Assembly: GCF_040183065.1 (NCBI RefSeq)
Contig: NC_091118.1
Coordinates: 205,498,186 to 205,562,185, forward strand
Source of the DNA: Periplaneta americana
Lineage: Eukaryota > Arthropoda > Insecta > Blattodea > Blattidae
DNA: 64,000 bases
Direction: 5' to 3'
The notes below the pieces were generated by a model, which saw nothing but the letters and a program-made list of their open reading frames with translations, ran no database searches and was not told the origin of the DNA. Position 1 is the first letter of the stretch, and the number at the start of each line of letters is the position of its first letter. Below are positions 48,401-58,877 of the stretch, in pieces. The translations under genes and the position numbers were made by a program.

Positions 48401-49602
48401 CTACTTGATGATATGTTTTCATTAATAATATGATCACGAGTTGCTTGTCCTTCTCTTCTATTTTGCTTCATGGCACTAACAGCGTTTTCAAGTAGCCTGT
48501 ACGTTCTGTCTGTCATTCGTACTGGCCTACCATCCAGTATATGTCCAGCTGTATTCAGCATCTTAAGACTTTCCTTACTCGAACTTTGTGAAAGAAGAAA
48601 GCGACATAGAAGCATAACTTTCCTACATTTGTCTCTAAAGAAATCTAAATCATGTTTGGTCTTTCTTGCTTCAGATCTTTCAAGACTATTTCTTCCTTTC
48701 CTCTGGGGTGAAGTAACAGATGACGCACTAATTTTCTGAGTTTCATTCAAACTTTCAACACCTTCGTTGTTTTCAGTTGTGTCTTCTGTATTATCTTCTG
48801 CAAGTTGTCTCGTTATCCGTTCTTCAGACGTCGTGTTTGCTGTCAGCTTCTGGAGCTTTCCGTCATCTGACAACAGCATCTTCTCTGACACAAAATCCAC
48901 TACCCTGAATATGACTCTGATCTTCCTCCTTCGTGGACGATCTCTTTTTGCATCTTCGTCATCTGATACTCCGGATGTTGTGTGCACTGATGAGTCGTCA
49001 GCCTTCCTGTCAACTGATACTTGGTACGGGGAACCAGGAACATGATGTCCCCTTCTCAGGACCCATAACTCATGACGGCCTGGATTCTGAGGCATGTAAT
49101 TCACGCGGATATATCTTGATGTCAGGTTGTAATTAATAGGAATGTTACAAGCAGATTTAGTGGAATGAAACATGAGAGATTGCGAACGCGTTTTAGTATG
49201 TTTTGTTGGCTTTTTTGAATAGATTCTTTGGATTATAAGCTCGCCATGGTCACTGCCAGGGCCTTCTACTTTCACTACAATATCTGGGTCTGGTATTTCT
49301 GGTGGCGATGGCAGGTGGGGGGACTGCAACAAGTATATATAGAAGGATGCTCTGCGTTCTTGGACAGCCATGACAAGACCCATCCCCTTGACGACGCAGT
49401 CAAGGGGCAGAGGTTTGGGCTCCGGCTTTGGTTCTTGGGTTCTAGTCTTGTTTCCAGTGAATCTTCTCAGATGTCGACTGAGGGTGTTGTTGTCTAGTTT
49501 GCGGTCCAGCACAGCACATCTGATGGATATGAGATAGCGCACCAGCCGTCTCTCGAGATAGGAGCTGAAGATCACCTGGTTCAAGTCTTCGTCTGAGAAG
49601 GC
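42475..49602 (-). CDS. Filamin-like protein, terminal 7.1-kb exon
   Basis: This is 2,375 codons open from a splice acceptor (TTTTTTATTTGGCAG before 49,602) to the stop at 42,475. The first in-frame residues (AFSDEDLNQVIF) complete the CH domain begun in the exon at 61,586. Near residues 65-200 is a filamin-type Ig repeat: GMGLVMAVQERRASFYI, VEGPGS, RVNYMPQNPGRHEL and the signature HVPGSPYQVSVD. About 2,170 residues of Asp/Glu/Ser/Thr/Asn-rich, probably disordered sequence follow, with an internal ~40-residue repeat (43,310-43,730). Near the C-terminus is a basic CNRCGR motif. CH and filamin repeats bind actin and link membrane proteins to the cytoskeleton; the tail's function is unknown. Unlike classical filamins there is one recognisable Ig repeat here. 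Confidence 0.9.
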   Translation of the reverse strand, partial: AFSDEDLNQVIFSSYLERRLVRYLISIRCAVLDRKLDNNTLSRHLRRFTGNKTRTQEPKPEPKPLPLDCVVKGMGLVMAVQERRASFYIYLLQSPHLPSPPEIPDPDIVVKVEGPGSDHGELIIQRIYSKKPTKHTKTRSQSLMFHSTKSACNIPINYNLTSRYIRVNYMPQNPGRHELWVLRRGHHVPGSPYQVSVDRKADDSSVHTTSGVSDDEDAKRDRPRRRKIRVIFRVVDFVSEKMLLSDDGKLQKLTANTTSEERITRQLAEDNTEDTTENNEGVESLNETQKISASSVTSPQRKGRNSLERSEARKTKHDLDFFRDKCRKVMLLCRFLLSQSSSKESLKMLNTAGHILDGRPVRMTDRTYRLLENAVSAMKQNRREGQATRDHIINENISSSSPDHYKSVLKDYKPELPHFIEDEEHENALSSTDIPKNRTEETSSIRVDVDVISSNTTSQISPDVLDFERSSTIQEDESNDRNISDTNMKRNKKVNFCLEAVHIGESEGTAISDHELETSSPSFGESNLVFVKNRVECGERSEHTSQIKEDNEQIIDDTQESITHCNVKELQENPTEEFFAETKIPSNYYKEKEKHRETSNLADLGENEPFCVKTDTNTNHMEHPMKIDDDFLLDTTQNKIITVMEYRENNIDTYVFCDKIDNKSEEEKTECGVFCNDESEGLNIDNISNKTETKEDNKQTKSNPDSDFIDSNQCSLTDITNETLNNDVSICETISTSHNYSRQDSISVLTPILERSREDDLIQLETNDNNLHISEVSEHKTGVGPASSSSPSNASSQGTSNIFPDLEDLLGQDFTNYMSGDRHDRHFHLWPSDAEFASRPGNEFDDSMIDFDSVLAAPNLEEALLKLEQVTKERNSNEMDTVSTEESASLSPGSEVDNGNEQADDVEEDPIEGQSLSYDIGDSDYVSLDDIQSSFKQSPDNDPNGEKHVPNETENVEATIDRKTCDFQHRENNNTRSGFMGPAEREIWGISDDSVGVAGLSEENEQSLENIMFSSRTIVKGSKVMASIEEEKEDEVTCGGEEIAEIEEIHEVVKQDKCLTSESVRNEDKCMISEMIFTPETLISSIEEMNNNLVGKEGSENQQYKEHAVATDNIPGTFDKLQHTSEDNNEISINEAVEGENSFETMILRNETYVYKHGLHYDKLNEKKIEASEIDSKCMRNETVENSLNFKDMTNTVQNVLLEHTMMTQLRHAETDENSCNYTDISGRIYEMGEITNTTCKDYNDMKNSSSQNFHSEMSITNIKEEKSASAFKNFTAKFDNKETELKYGAIRTTKDICCSVYENSDEYNINQEISEISGLFSVPKLSDRENSEGLEDIYNRFPKDISVNNTMLPLSSFAEQTEENFDMKLQHKDYTTRHKSNTSEKSSQITETTKYKIGTMSFFEENESLYMNNDTTGNETDKVHFTQTISLTNPSSFNSDVHIGQSETTSSKEWSITATHLSPVDSSCIDVTNDEQQITSDASRPISVPRRNAVAMDTDTSRPLVQEETACHDKLANQVDEIFHEIFDMTEKDYLVNIESVVSDSKDYTEYFEVPSTDERTIITLETGTEIVLGDKNVFNNNDVHYIEPVTSIQLINENPRESYSQSNFLTESDVLPQEVEGIVKKSDDVNTSEEKGNAFEVQNNVSDCKYTQEQPNLLEEDLNNGFPTSFRVTQRKEFWDKKLMRQNVARYEQETKNEQKYEKFHPDIPHDIFNKDTVIDSSTKLQTSVDIKGIVKQCKYVFDRQDSSIELRAEKNPSYSSSKVSDWKKYWSNVVEAQSNATNRHLKSGEDTKRRAELNNVPNLVKIARLRFEEDSQNKITGITEFDTSLEDSNKHDIDLNKSSERINSNPVSIYYNDKYSTSLRIPGEERYESCRNSHEVTFTANNKTLQSTSGTEATDEFKNELYRARLVQITDDGYRTPTPQSMLFFTSHNIPHDGRAEVCSEQNSSNRHRAPIVEQQEFNCFQTKCYQHNISGSNTEAKKDSLINNQCIESQRDGQHNFNNYRTKYWQQNFENVNMKKENRLFVNNSQVKKKEINGQHSLTNFKTNCCQQIFSSTNMNKENNPIVNNGQCVEKDINDKLCHLANDQTKLNNSNIENENISASNTVQHIFSKMYRQQNTTGHDTKHIIAEHDKNTLLKAASNDFTKKFHTKSIIDDGSRSECKMRYEKAKLFFEKLEKSDNTANVKHNRMPSGYNKINRSLDLGRTSYEIDERTAWGSDPVLDQKKRQTISFEKTPEVPISKKKRCNRCGRVKRKKKVTESSSAPTSDTETNSRYLVLKSNTELFGGSERLPKKKISERFHVKDLFKDVIGDHDSRTGSGGIFKGIPHREAVLAALRSIDNSSSTRLMSPYERHEDCLHDVDIFFQSERL

Positions 49603-49689
49603 CTGCCAAATAAAAAAGAAGTGTCACAAAAAAGATACACACTTTATAGCGTTTACTCTGAGTACATAAATATCAACTTTTGTCTACTA

Positions 49690-49697
49690 GAGTTCTA

Positions 49698-49764
<67 letters not shown>

Positions 49765-49769
49765 ATACA

Positions 49770-49864
<95 letters not shown>

Positions 49865-50235
49865 GTACATAGATAGATAGATGAATTTAATGTCATCCAG
49901 CGATTTACAGCCATAGACAACGTCAGAGTAGATATATATAATACATGGCTACTACAATATGAATAAATGTAAGAATGAAAAAATAAATATACAATCACCA
50001 GATAATCACAAAAACAGGTTAAAAGTTTTAAAAGAAATAGTATAAAATCAGGTTAAAATGTACAGATTTGTACAGATTTGTCAATTACATGAGGTTAAAA
50101 CAAGTAGTATCTAAAACGTAATATTGCTAAAATCATTGACACTGTAGATTGGATTTGCCATCAAAGTCCTTCTCACCATCCTTCTGAAAGTAAAATATGA
50201 CGTGTTTCTTATATGCAATGGTAAAGAATTATAAA
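49690..50235 (-). mobile_element. LINE 3' end with long (TAAA)n tail
   Basis: Minus-strand sequence ends GGCTGTAAATCGCTGGATGA then CATTAAATTCAT, a typical LINE 3' UTR, followed by a ~180-bp TAAA run (49,690-49,868). No RT domain is readable. Confidence 0.6.
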
Positions 50236-50368
<133 letters not shown>

Positions 50369-50441
50369 CGGTATTTATTTATTATTCCTAAATTAAGAAA
50401 TTATTTTAATTTCTTAGTTACACATTTTAAGTAGGTATACA

Positions 50442-51020
50442 GGGTGATTCACGAGGATTTACCGCCATTTACGGAGCTTATTTCTGAATACGTTTTGAGC
50501 AAAAAAATGCCATATAAACATGGCTTCTATTCTCAATATTTACAGAGTTACATTTCGTTATTGGAACGCATTGCTGTGAACGCGTGATCTTGGTCAGCGT
50601 GCAGTCAGCAGCCAGCGCGAGCGCTACGGAAATCAAAGATAGCCGTATGCAGTTACGTAGAGCGACGAGTGCCGTTCACAAGTGTGCGGCCAAGTGTACT
50701 CAAGCGGACGGCGGCATTTTTTAAAATGTGTTGTAAACTCTCCAAGACTGTAAATTAGGAAGTAAAATTGAACTGCAAATAATTAAGTCGGTGGAAGTGG
50801 TGTGATTTGTAATAATTGTTGTGATAAGTGCGTAAGAATAATGCAATTTTCTAGTTAAAAATAGAAAAAGATGTCTGTACGAAGCAACTAAGGAGTTCAC
50901 AGCACATTTTTAGCTTCATAACACTTGCCAACTAAAGAAATGATACTTCTGAATGGTTCATTCTCTATTTGTACTAGTATTATTCTTTTACCTTCAAATT
51001 AAAGAAAAAAACGTATTTTA
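50442..51020. mobile_element. One-ended copy of the CAGGGTGATTCACGAGG family
   Basis: It begins CAGGGTGATTCACGAGGATT, the terminus of the foldback element at 53,617, and shares its interior (GATAAGTGCGTAAGAAT; CATTTTTAGCTTC). The right terminus is missing. Confidence 0.7.
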
Positions 51021-51263
51021 CAAACAAACAGCAATTCATACTTTTAACTTACAGTTAATTAACGCTATGTTAGGTGCATTTTAACAAAGTTTGAAGAAAC
51101 CGAGCCATAGTGTTGTTACAATAAGCATTTGAAATTTTGTTATTCATTATTTATTTATTTTTTTTTTGTTTAATCACAGATTCCATAATTGGTGCCCATA
51201 CTCGGTGAGGGGAAATGTGTATTCTACATTAAGACAAAGAGTATAGAAGTGATTTTTTTATTT

Positions 51264-51507
51264 TAGTAGGTTGTTTTACGACGCTTTATCAACATCTTAC
51301 GTTATTTAGTGTCTGAATGAGATGAAGGTAATAATGCCGATGAAATGAGTCCGGGGTCCAGCACCGAAAGTTACCCAGAATTTGCTAATATTGAATTGAG
51401 GGAAAACCTGGAAAAACCTCAAACAAGTAACTTGCCCCGACCGGGAATCGAACCCGGGCCACCTGGTTTCGCGGACAGACGCGCTGACCGTTACTCCACA
51501 GGTGTGA
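51264..51507 (-). mobile_element. tRNA-derived SINE, second copy
   Basis: It is the reverse complement of the SINE at 4549: B box GGGTTCGATTCCC near 51,450, A-box region at about 51,478-51,492, and the tail ACGACGCTTTATCAACATCT near 51,275. It lacks the ATT run and no clear target duplication is seen. Confidence 0.85.
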
Positions 51508-51745
51508 TATATATAATATATATATATATATATACAGAAATGAATGGTATGAGAATAAAATAAAAATAAAGGTAGATAACCTATTGTGTCCCGTGAAGGG
51601 CAAAGTCTCCTGCTAGAGGGAAAGCTTTAATTTTTTAACGCGATAGAAGTTGCACTTGATTATGTATTGAAGTTTGTTTTCTAGTGAATTGAGAGAACAA
51701 GATAGGCTGATATTACAGTATGTATCTTAATTTAATGAACTTGAT

Positions 51746-51988
51746 ATGTCTTTGAGTTTTCTTGTCCTGGTTGTGTTTTCTTGTGTTCCTTCTTATTGTT
51801 TCGAGACGTCGGCCGTCTTAGAAGGCGTGTTACCAGGTAACATGGCTTCTGGCAAGATAACTTGGTCTGATGTTCCGTGTAACACCGCAAAATGTAGAGC
51901 AACAAAATATGATGGCGGATTAAGATGTGATTTCAATTGTTTTGACAGATATTGTGTGGGCGCACTTCTGTCAAGACCGACAATTTAA
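51746..51988 (+). CDS. Small Cys-rich ORF with signal-like start (uncertain)
   Basis: The 80-residue frame starts MSLSFLVLVVFSCVPSYC, hydrophobic enough for a signal peptide, and has seven cysteines in all. It lies in the filamin-like gene's intron on the opposite strand, among mobile elements. No family was recognised, and the frame may well be chance. Confidence 0.2.
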   Translation: MSLSFLVLVVFSCVPSYCFETSAVLEGVLPGNMASGKITWSDVPCNTAKCRATKYDGGLRCDFNCFDRYCVGALLSRPTI

Positions 51989-52107
51989 ACGTCACTTCAT
52001 AACTGCGTAGTTACACTTCTGTGACTCTGAACAGGGGTATACAAATATGGAAACATGTTTTACTACAAACAGTTATTATATACATTGCGGAAAGGAGATC
52101 TAGAAGT

Positions 52108-52719
52108 ACTGGGCGTTCATTTCAAAGTGTGTCATGACGTCACTGTTGTTGGGTCACCGAGTTGAAGCGAGTTTCAGCTTATATGTTAGAGAAGTTGCCT
52201 ATTATTTAAGGCGTTCTTCAATCTGAACTTGAGAACGTGTACGGTATAACTTGAACGTCGTAGCAACAGATGGCGGTCTGTACGGTCTGTGTGCTACCAT
52301 AACCTCTTTCGAACTGTTTTGCGCCGGCAAGTCGTACGCAGGGTATTTGTTATCATCGGTTGCGTACTGCAACATTCCACAACACAAATCAAATGCTCCG
52401 TGTCCATGTTGACCATCGAAGTTAATGTCAACAAATACGTAAGTAATCGTCTTAACCCTCTCCCCCATATCCTGACAGTAAGAAAAAATCTCACTTCAGT
52501 ACGTGTTTTCAAACAGTTCACATTCTTGCCACTACTGGCGTTACCGTACGTATCGGTAAGTAATATTCAGAATGAACGCCGTACTTGCCAGGCAACTTCT
52601 CTCGCATTTAGGTAATACGCCTTTGCGGAAGTGTAGGAAGATTGAATTCTCTAGGCTCATCGGATAGCCACATGACGACATACAGCGAGCCATGACACAT
52701 TTTGAACTGAACACCCAGT
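52108..52719. mobile_element. TIR element (ACTGGGYGTTCA termini)
   Basis: The left end ACTGGGCGTTCATTTCAAAG and right end (complement) ACTGGGTGTTCAGTTCAAAA are inverted over about 28 bp. No transposase was seen. Confidence 0.65.
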
Positions 52720-52840
52720 AGTAACTTTTGAGAGGGTAGTTGTACGAGAGTCTTGATCATGGAGGTTATTCCATCTTTTGTTTCTTGAAATCTAAGGCTT
52801 GTTTCTGTAATTCAGAAACATGTTTTAGTACAAACAGTAT

Positions 52841-53356
52841 CAGCGTATTCCGAATCTCACCGGTGAGGAATCCGATGGCATCACGGTGTTCCGAATTACA
52901 CCGATGACGTCATTGATGCTCCACCGGTGTCGCACCGGTGCCATCAACTTGCAGAGGTGGTGGCAGTCTCCATCAGCCGCCATCAGTGAATCTGATTGGT
53001 TCTTGTATAGGGCGGGAATTAGCAGACGAATAACATCGTGCACTGTTGTGTCATGGCGGCGTGTTCTGCTGTATTGTTTGTAATGAGCACAACGTAAAAA
53101 CAATATGTTATTGGCTTATGAGCGAACATGTCAACGGACCAGTTTTACTACTGGTTCAAGAAATAAATTGTTTATGCTATCTTTTCTTTGAACGAGATGG
53201 GAGTACGAAAATTTCGCAAAATTTTGCTAGCGTAGCACAGACAACAACTTGTACAGTCGCCATGACGGCATCGATCCTTCCAGCAGTTTTGTTCCTTATT
53301 TCGCTGCAACGTGACGTCATTGATGCCACCGGACCGGTGAGATTCGGAATACGCTG
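52841..53356. mobile_element. MITE with CAGCGTATTCCGAATC termini
   Basis: Perfect 23-bp inverted ends (CAGCGTATTCCGAATCTCAC, then CGG) enclose a GC-richer non-coding core with several CACCGGT words. TAT flanks both sides. Confidence 0.85.
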
Positions 53357-53442
53357 TATGTGTAGCCTCTATATATACAGGGTGAAAGTGAAATAACCTT
53401 GCAGATTGAAAGATACTATAGGGTACACTTAAATGAATAGAA

Positions 53443-53494
53443 CAGACGCTAAATAACCTAAGATGTTGATAAAGCGTCGTAAAATAACCTACTA
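53443..53494 (+). mobile_element. 5'-truncated SINE tail with 12-bp target duplication
   Basis: It matches only the last ~50 bp of the SINE at 4549 (CAGACGCTAAATAACC to AAAATAACCTACT). AAATGAATAGAA is duplicated at both sides. Confidence 0.85.
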
Positions 53495-53616
53495 AAATGA
53501 ATAGAAAACCTATATTACGTTTTGAGATTAAATGCACGGTTAATTAGAAAATTAAGTTTGAAGTTTTAGCAGTCCGACAACATCACTGCTAACACACTCT
53601 ATTCGTGATACATATA

Positions 53617-54733
53617 CAGAGTGATTCACGAGGATTTACCGTCCCTTACGGAGCTTATTTCCGAAGACATTCTGAGCAAAAATATCATATAAACATTTGT
53701 CCTAATCTCAATATTTTCAGAGTTACACTAATTTGAGTCCCGCACCGTGGCGTCGTGGTCTGAGGCATCCTGCCTAGGATGCGTTACGGAATGCGCGCTG
53801 GTTCGAATCCCCATGGGGGAAGAAATTTTCTCATGAAATTGCGGCCAGTGTATGGCACCGGTGCCCACCCAGCATCTTGATGCACTTGGGGAGCTACGAT
53901 AGGTAGCGAAAATCCGGTTTCGCAAACCAGCTATAACGGCTGGGGGGATCATCGTGCTAATCACACGATACCTCCATACTGGTTGGATGATCGTCCACCT
54001 CTGCTTCGGCATGTGGACATGAGGCCAGCAGCCGGCTGGTCGGTCTTGCCCCTTCATGAGCTGTAGCGCCATGGATTTACTTTTACACTAATTTGAAGTT
54101 GTTTATAAAATATCATTATTCTTCAGTTTAAGGGTAAAAGAATATTACAGATAAAGAATGAACTATTCAGGAGTATCATTTCTTTAATTAGCTAGTATTC
54201 TGAAGCTAAAAGTGTGTTGTGAATTCCACGGTTGCATCGTACAGAATTTTTTTTTCCATTTTTAACTGCAGAATTACGTTTTCTTACGCATTTATCACAA
54301 CAATTGTTACATATCACGCCACTCTTTTAAATTCTTTAAGACTGTACATTAGGATGCTTAACTAAACTGTAAAGAATCAAGTTTCTAAAGTCGTATGATT
54401 TGTAACGATTTTTGTGATGAGTGCGTAAGAATGATGTCAGTTTTAGTTAAAAATTGGAAAATAAAATGTGTACAAAGCCATAATTAACAACACATTTTTA
54501 GCTTCAGAACACTGGACGATTAAAGAAATGACACTTCTGAATAGTTCATTCTCTATTTGTAATATTTTTTTTATCCGAAAAAGCTATAGAAAAATGTATT
54601 TTACTAACTACTTCAAATTAATATAACTTCGAAAATATTGCGATTAGGACAAATGTTTAGATGACATTTTTTGCTCAGAATGTCTTCGGAAATAAGCTCC
54701 GTAAGTGACGGTAAATTCTCGTGAATCACCCCG
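53617..54733. mobile_element. Foldback element, near-complete palindrome, with nested SINE
   Basis: Termini are CAGAGTGATTCACGAGGATT and (complement) CGGGGTGATTCACGAGAATT, flanked by TATA on both sides. Homology between the arms continues inward for hundreds of bases to a centre near 54,370 once the SINE at 53,737-54,082 is removed. No ORF is present. Confidence 0.85.
53737..54082 (+). mobile_element. 346-bp tRNA-derived SINE of a second family
   Basis: TTACACTAATTTGA flanks it at 53,723-53,736 and 54,083-54,096. The head has an A-box-like GTGGTCTGAGGCATCC near 53,756 and a B box GGTTCGAATCC near 53,800. The body is unrelated to the SINE at 4549. Confidence 0.9.
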
Positions 54734-56226
54734 TATATGAGGTAAACGAACTCGGTGTGTCTCGGTAGGTGAGCTGATTTCTGTTTCGATGTTGCCACTT
54801 GCTAGCATCATGCAGTGGCTGGAAATTAGAGGTTTTTAAAATTAAATTTACACGAAAACCTTTCACGCTATTGAAATACGCCAGAGGGATAAATTATTCG
54901 TTAATCGATTTCCTATCGAGATGGGTAAAACCACGATCCTACTCACAATAGTTTCCGAATAGGAGGTTGTTAAATATTTGGGAAAAAACTATTAAGGGGA
55001 CCCGGTAGGCAAACAACCTTTAATTTTTTTTCCGTTTTTTTATACTATAAAATATTACATTCTTTTCTGTTTAATTTGATATATCATGATTTTATCTTCT
55101 TCCTAACCATTTTTAAAACAAGTGTGAATAAGATCCTGGAATGCACTAATAAAGTTAGTGTATACTTTAAAGCTTGTTTTCCAAAATTAAATTATACTAT
55201 TATTAAATTATTATTGTTATTATTATTATTAGATATTAATTTCTTTAAAATTATATTACTTTTATATAATTATATGTTATTAAAATTATCACATCAGATT
55301 TAAAATTTTATTTTGGACTTAAAAGACTAATATAAACAAAATGATAAACAGGCTTTGTTTAATTTAAATTAGTTTTGTAGAAAAAAAAATATTTGCTTTA
55401 GTTGTTATTTAATCATTTTTGGCCAAATTTGATTGTTGATAGATCATTTAACACAGTCTCATTTAGTAGAGAATATCTAGATTAGGTATTTATATTAAAG
55501 AAAATACTGTATATACAACAAAAAATTTGCAACACTTGTGCAACTTCTATCGCTTGCGCATAGTACGCGTTGACTATCATTATTTATAGATAAATTGAGG
55601 CGTTTATTTGCAAATTCAGATATCACTAAAACAAGTGTGAAGGAAAAAGTTTGCAAAGAACCAAGGATTTGCAACCAATATTATTCTTTCATCATACAAA
55701 TCCATGTGATGTATCTGGCTTTGGAGCATAACAGTGCTATAGTAGTTGAAGAATCATATGAAGATATGAAATATAACATTAACCCATTTTCGATAAAAAA
55801 AACTGATGTGTTTGATTTTGCAGCTACACGCTTCAATTATTATTTATTCCATTTCCTATCGATATGGATAAAAATCACGATCGTACTCGCAATAGTTACC
55901 GAATAAGAGTTGTTAAATATTTGGGAAAATATATGTTTTTTCTGAAAAAAAAAAAAAACTATTAACTTTCCACCAATATATAGTTTTTTGTTACATACAA
56001 CATGAACTGTTCGCTCTGAAAATCTGCAAGGCTATTTCAATTCCACTTTATATATGTACACACACCCATATACACAAAGTATTATGTAATACCAAGTGGT
56101 CCTTTCAAACTTCCTTCATTTCAACCACCTCTCAAAAGAAAAAGTGTAACTCAAACAATTTCACAAAAACAAGCAGTAGCAGATTTTTATATGATCCCCT
56201 TCGGTAGCACGCTCATTATCCAAACA
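54734..56226. other. AT-rich intronic stretch
   Basis: A ~100-bp direct repeat pair lies at about 54,893-54,993 and 55,839-55,940 (ATTTCCTATCGA, GTTGTTAAATATTTGGGAAA). No gene or complete element was recognised. Confidence 0.5.
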
Positions 56227-56279
<53 letters not shown>

Positions 56280-56590
56280 TAATAATGATTTATTTAACCT
56301 GGCAGAGTTAAGGCCATACGGCCTTCTCTAACACTCAACCAGGAGTAAAACTGCGTTACAAAAAACACTACAAATTTACAAAGTACACACAAAACTGAAT
56401 AAGATAGTAATAATAAAATGTAAACAACAAGTAAATAGAAATCAGACATAATATATAACATACAGAAAGAAAGGAAAAAGCATAATAATATGTGAACAGC
56501 AGGTCAAAATAAATGAGACATACAAAGTATAAAAAATAAGATAATTATTGAAAATAATAGTAATGATTAAAAATAAGAATAGTAGTAGTA

Positions 56591-56681
<91 letters not shown>

Positions 56682-56690
56682 GTACTCAGG
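56227..56690 (-). mobile_element. LINE 3' end between (AAT)n runs
   Basis: AAT repeats at about 56,227-56,285 and 56,586-56,682 enclose minus-strand LINE 3' UTR sequence ending GGCCGTATGGCC...CCAGGTTAAATAAAT, similar to the CR1-like end at 40,375. Confidence 0.65.
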
Positions 56691-56850
56691 TCGTGTCTCA
56701 AAGCTCAAGTCTATACTACATACTACTGTCTAGTATTTGCAGAATTAAATGAAAAGTTCAAAGCAATATCTAATTTATGGAGGAACAGAAATATTTTTCA
56801 CTTTTCAAAAGTTGAAAAGTGAACAGCAAAATGTTACGAAGTTGCAAAAA

Positions 56851-56930
56851 ACTCACTCACTCACTCACTCACTCACTCACTCACTCACTCACTCACTCAC
56901 TCACTCACTCACTCACTCACTCACTCACAT
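56851..56930. repeat. (ACTC)n microsatellite
   Basis: About 20 tetranucleotide units, followed by a pyrimidine-rich tract to about 57,180. Confidence 0.95.
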
Positions 56931-57179
56931 GCTATTTTTCTTTCTGCTCCTGCATTTCTTTATTATTTTCAAACGTCTCATTTTTGCTCTTCTTTTTTCT
57001 TGTTCTCCCCATTTACTTTTTTTCTTTTTTTCTCTTACGTTGTTCCGTATTCCTTCTTATTAATATATCCTTCTTCATTTCTCTTCGTCTTTCTTCTTCT
57101 GCTTCGCCTTATCGTTTTCTTTCTCTCCCTCCCTTCGTTTCCTTCATGTTTTCCTTCCTTGACTTCTTCTCCCCTTCTT

Positions 57180-57610
57180 CTTCTGCGCGAGGTGTGATTG
57201 GACGCCCCTCTAAGTTGAGTTTTAATCAGACACTCCGAATCGCAGCAGACAACAAGATCAGAAACTCATTTCATTTTAGAATCTAGTTCCGCTTTAGTAA
57301 TTTGTTACTAAAATGTAATTTTCTTTCCCGTTGATATTGAACCGCGAATTCTAGTGGCAGCACTGCGGTCGGATCGGTTGAAATTACTTTTCACGTGAGA
57401 GGAAGGAGACTTCCCGTGCTCCGTGTAAACGAATCTGTGCAGAACCACGCTCCGTGGCGTCGCGCGTCGCTTCCAACAATTATCAGCGGGCCACGGAAAG
57501 CAGACGCTTTCTGATGTGCACATGTTTGCTGGCTTTACGAGCGGAGCCGTTCTTCGACTGTTCCGAGAAAGAAACAAGTCGGAGGCATTTTTATACGTTT
57601 GAACCAATTT
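57180..57610. other. GC-richer stretch in the intron
   Basis: Base composition is clearly less AT-rich than its surroundings. A 99-residue minus-strand frame matches nothing I know. It could be an internal promoter or an untranslated exon, but there is no direct evidence. Confidence 0.25.
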
Positions 57611-57662
57611 CGACTAAATCCAACTAAAATTATACATTTGAAGTGTATTTGTTAGTAGGTTC

Positions 57663-58372
57663 ATGGCCAGTTTCTCCAAGTAATGTTTAATTTTGCTCAA
57701 CAAATGTTAAATTAACAGTCTGTTTATTTTTAACGCTTTGTTAATGTATTTTCCATTTGTTCAACATGATTTTGTTTTAGATAACCAACACTTAACTATA
57801 ACGTCTGTTAGCACTATTTTAACTACTCAACAGCAGTTGGTAATGATTCTACACATGTAAGACAATTTTTGATTGGCTAAAATTAATCTGTAAGTTCTAT
57901 ATTATAGAGTGAGTCATGAAACTTGCATAAAATGACGACCTGTTATAGTAGGCCACGCTCCATAAACAAACAGTTGACAAATGAAAGTTGTAGATGACGT
58001 GCTGAATAATAATTACAAAGTAAGGTTATATTTCCTCATTGCTATTATGGACACGAAATAAGAAAGAAATAAAATAACACTGATGTATTTAAACAGTCCA
58101 AAGTATTTTTTAAATATCATATTACCAGTCATATGCTAGCATTCCCTACAGAGAGAGACAAAATATTAATTTCGCAACTTCTGTTCGAACAGGTGTGGAG
58201 ACATCGGTCATATTTAACTAACTGTTAAACGAGTTAACTGCCCGAAATCCTACATTTAAAATTAACAAACTGTTAACAATCTGTTAAACCAAACTGGTGT
58301 TGAAAACATACAATTTTATTAATTAACAACTGTTTAGAGTTTCTAACAATACTTGGAAAAACCGGCCATCAG
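57663..58372. mobile_element. GTTAAA-rich TIR element, inverted copy
   Basis: Same family as 10,428 but in reverse orientation: left end TGGCCAGTTTCTCCAAGTAA, right end (complement) TGGCCGGTTTTTCCAAGTAT. It is a compact copy with no nested insertion. Confidence 0.82.
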
Positions 58373-58877
58373 TGTGGGTTTGCAAGAACTCATTTATTCC
58401 TTTGTTAACTGCTAACGAACCAACGTCAAAAGACGCGTTGCAAGAAACATCTTTAGTGTTATTGGTCCGTTAAAGGATTCACTGACTTAGAGATCTGATT
58501 TCCTTCCTATAATAATACTTATTCCTCTGTTAGACAGCCATCTTACGTATATTTTGTCTATTGACGAGTAGCTTATATTTTAATTCTCTATAATGTTACC
58601 TGTATGAGATTCAGGCGTGCGATATTTTGCATAATAGACGTATATACACGATATTAAAATAATATTGCATATCGATGACTAAAAAGTGATAAATCGTATC
58701 TGTACATTTGCAGGTAAATAAAAAAAACTTATTTAGAAATTATTTTCTCAAAATAGACTAACTTCTTACATATGTTTCTGCTTTGCAAGATCTTCTATTC
58801 GAGAACAAAATATTGATACACTGTCCAATATTGATACACTGTCCAATTTTGTAGTTAATCTAAATAATACTAATGTA

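Noticed and set aside
42710-49497. Many plus-strand ORFs over the filamin-like exon
   Set aside because: They overlap a continuous 2,375-codon minus-strand frame with recognisable domains at its start and a phase-matched splice site.
49673-49998. Frames of repeating Tyr-Leu-Phe-Ile
   Set aside because: They are translations of a TAAA tetranucleotide run.
53750-53815. Possible tRNA gene near a B box
   Set aside because: It is the head of a 346-bp SINE flanked by a 14-bp duplication, not a stand-alone tRNA.
57308-57607. 99-residue minus-strand ORF as an alternative exon of the filamin-like gene
   Set aside because: It has no domain, and no convincing acceptor/donor pair in phase with 49,602 was identified.
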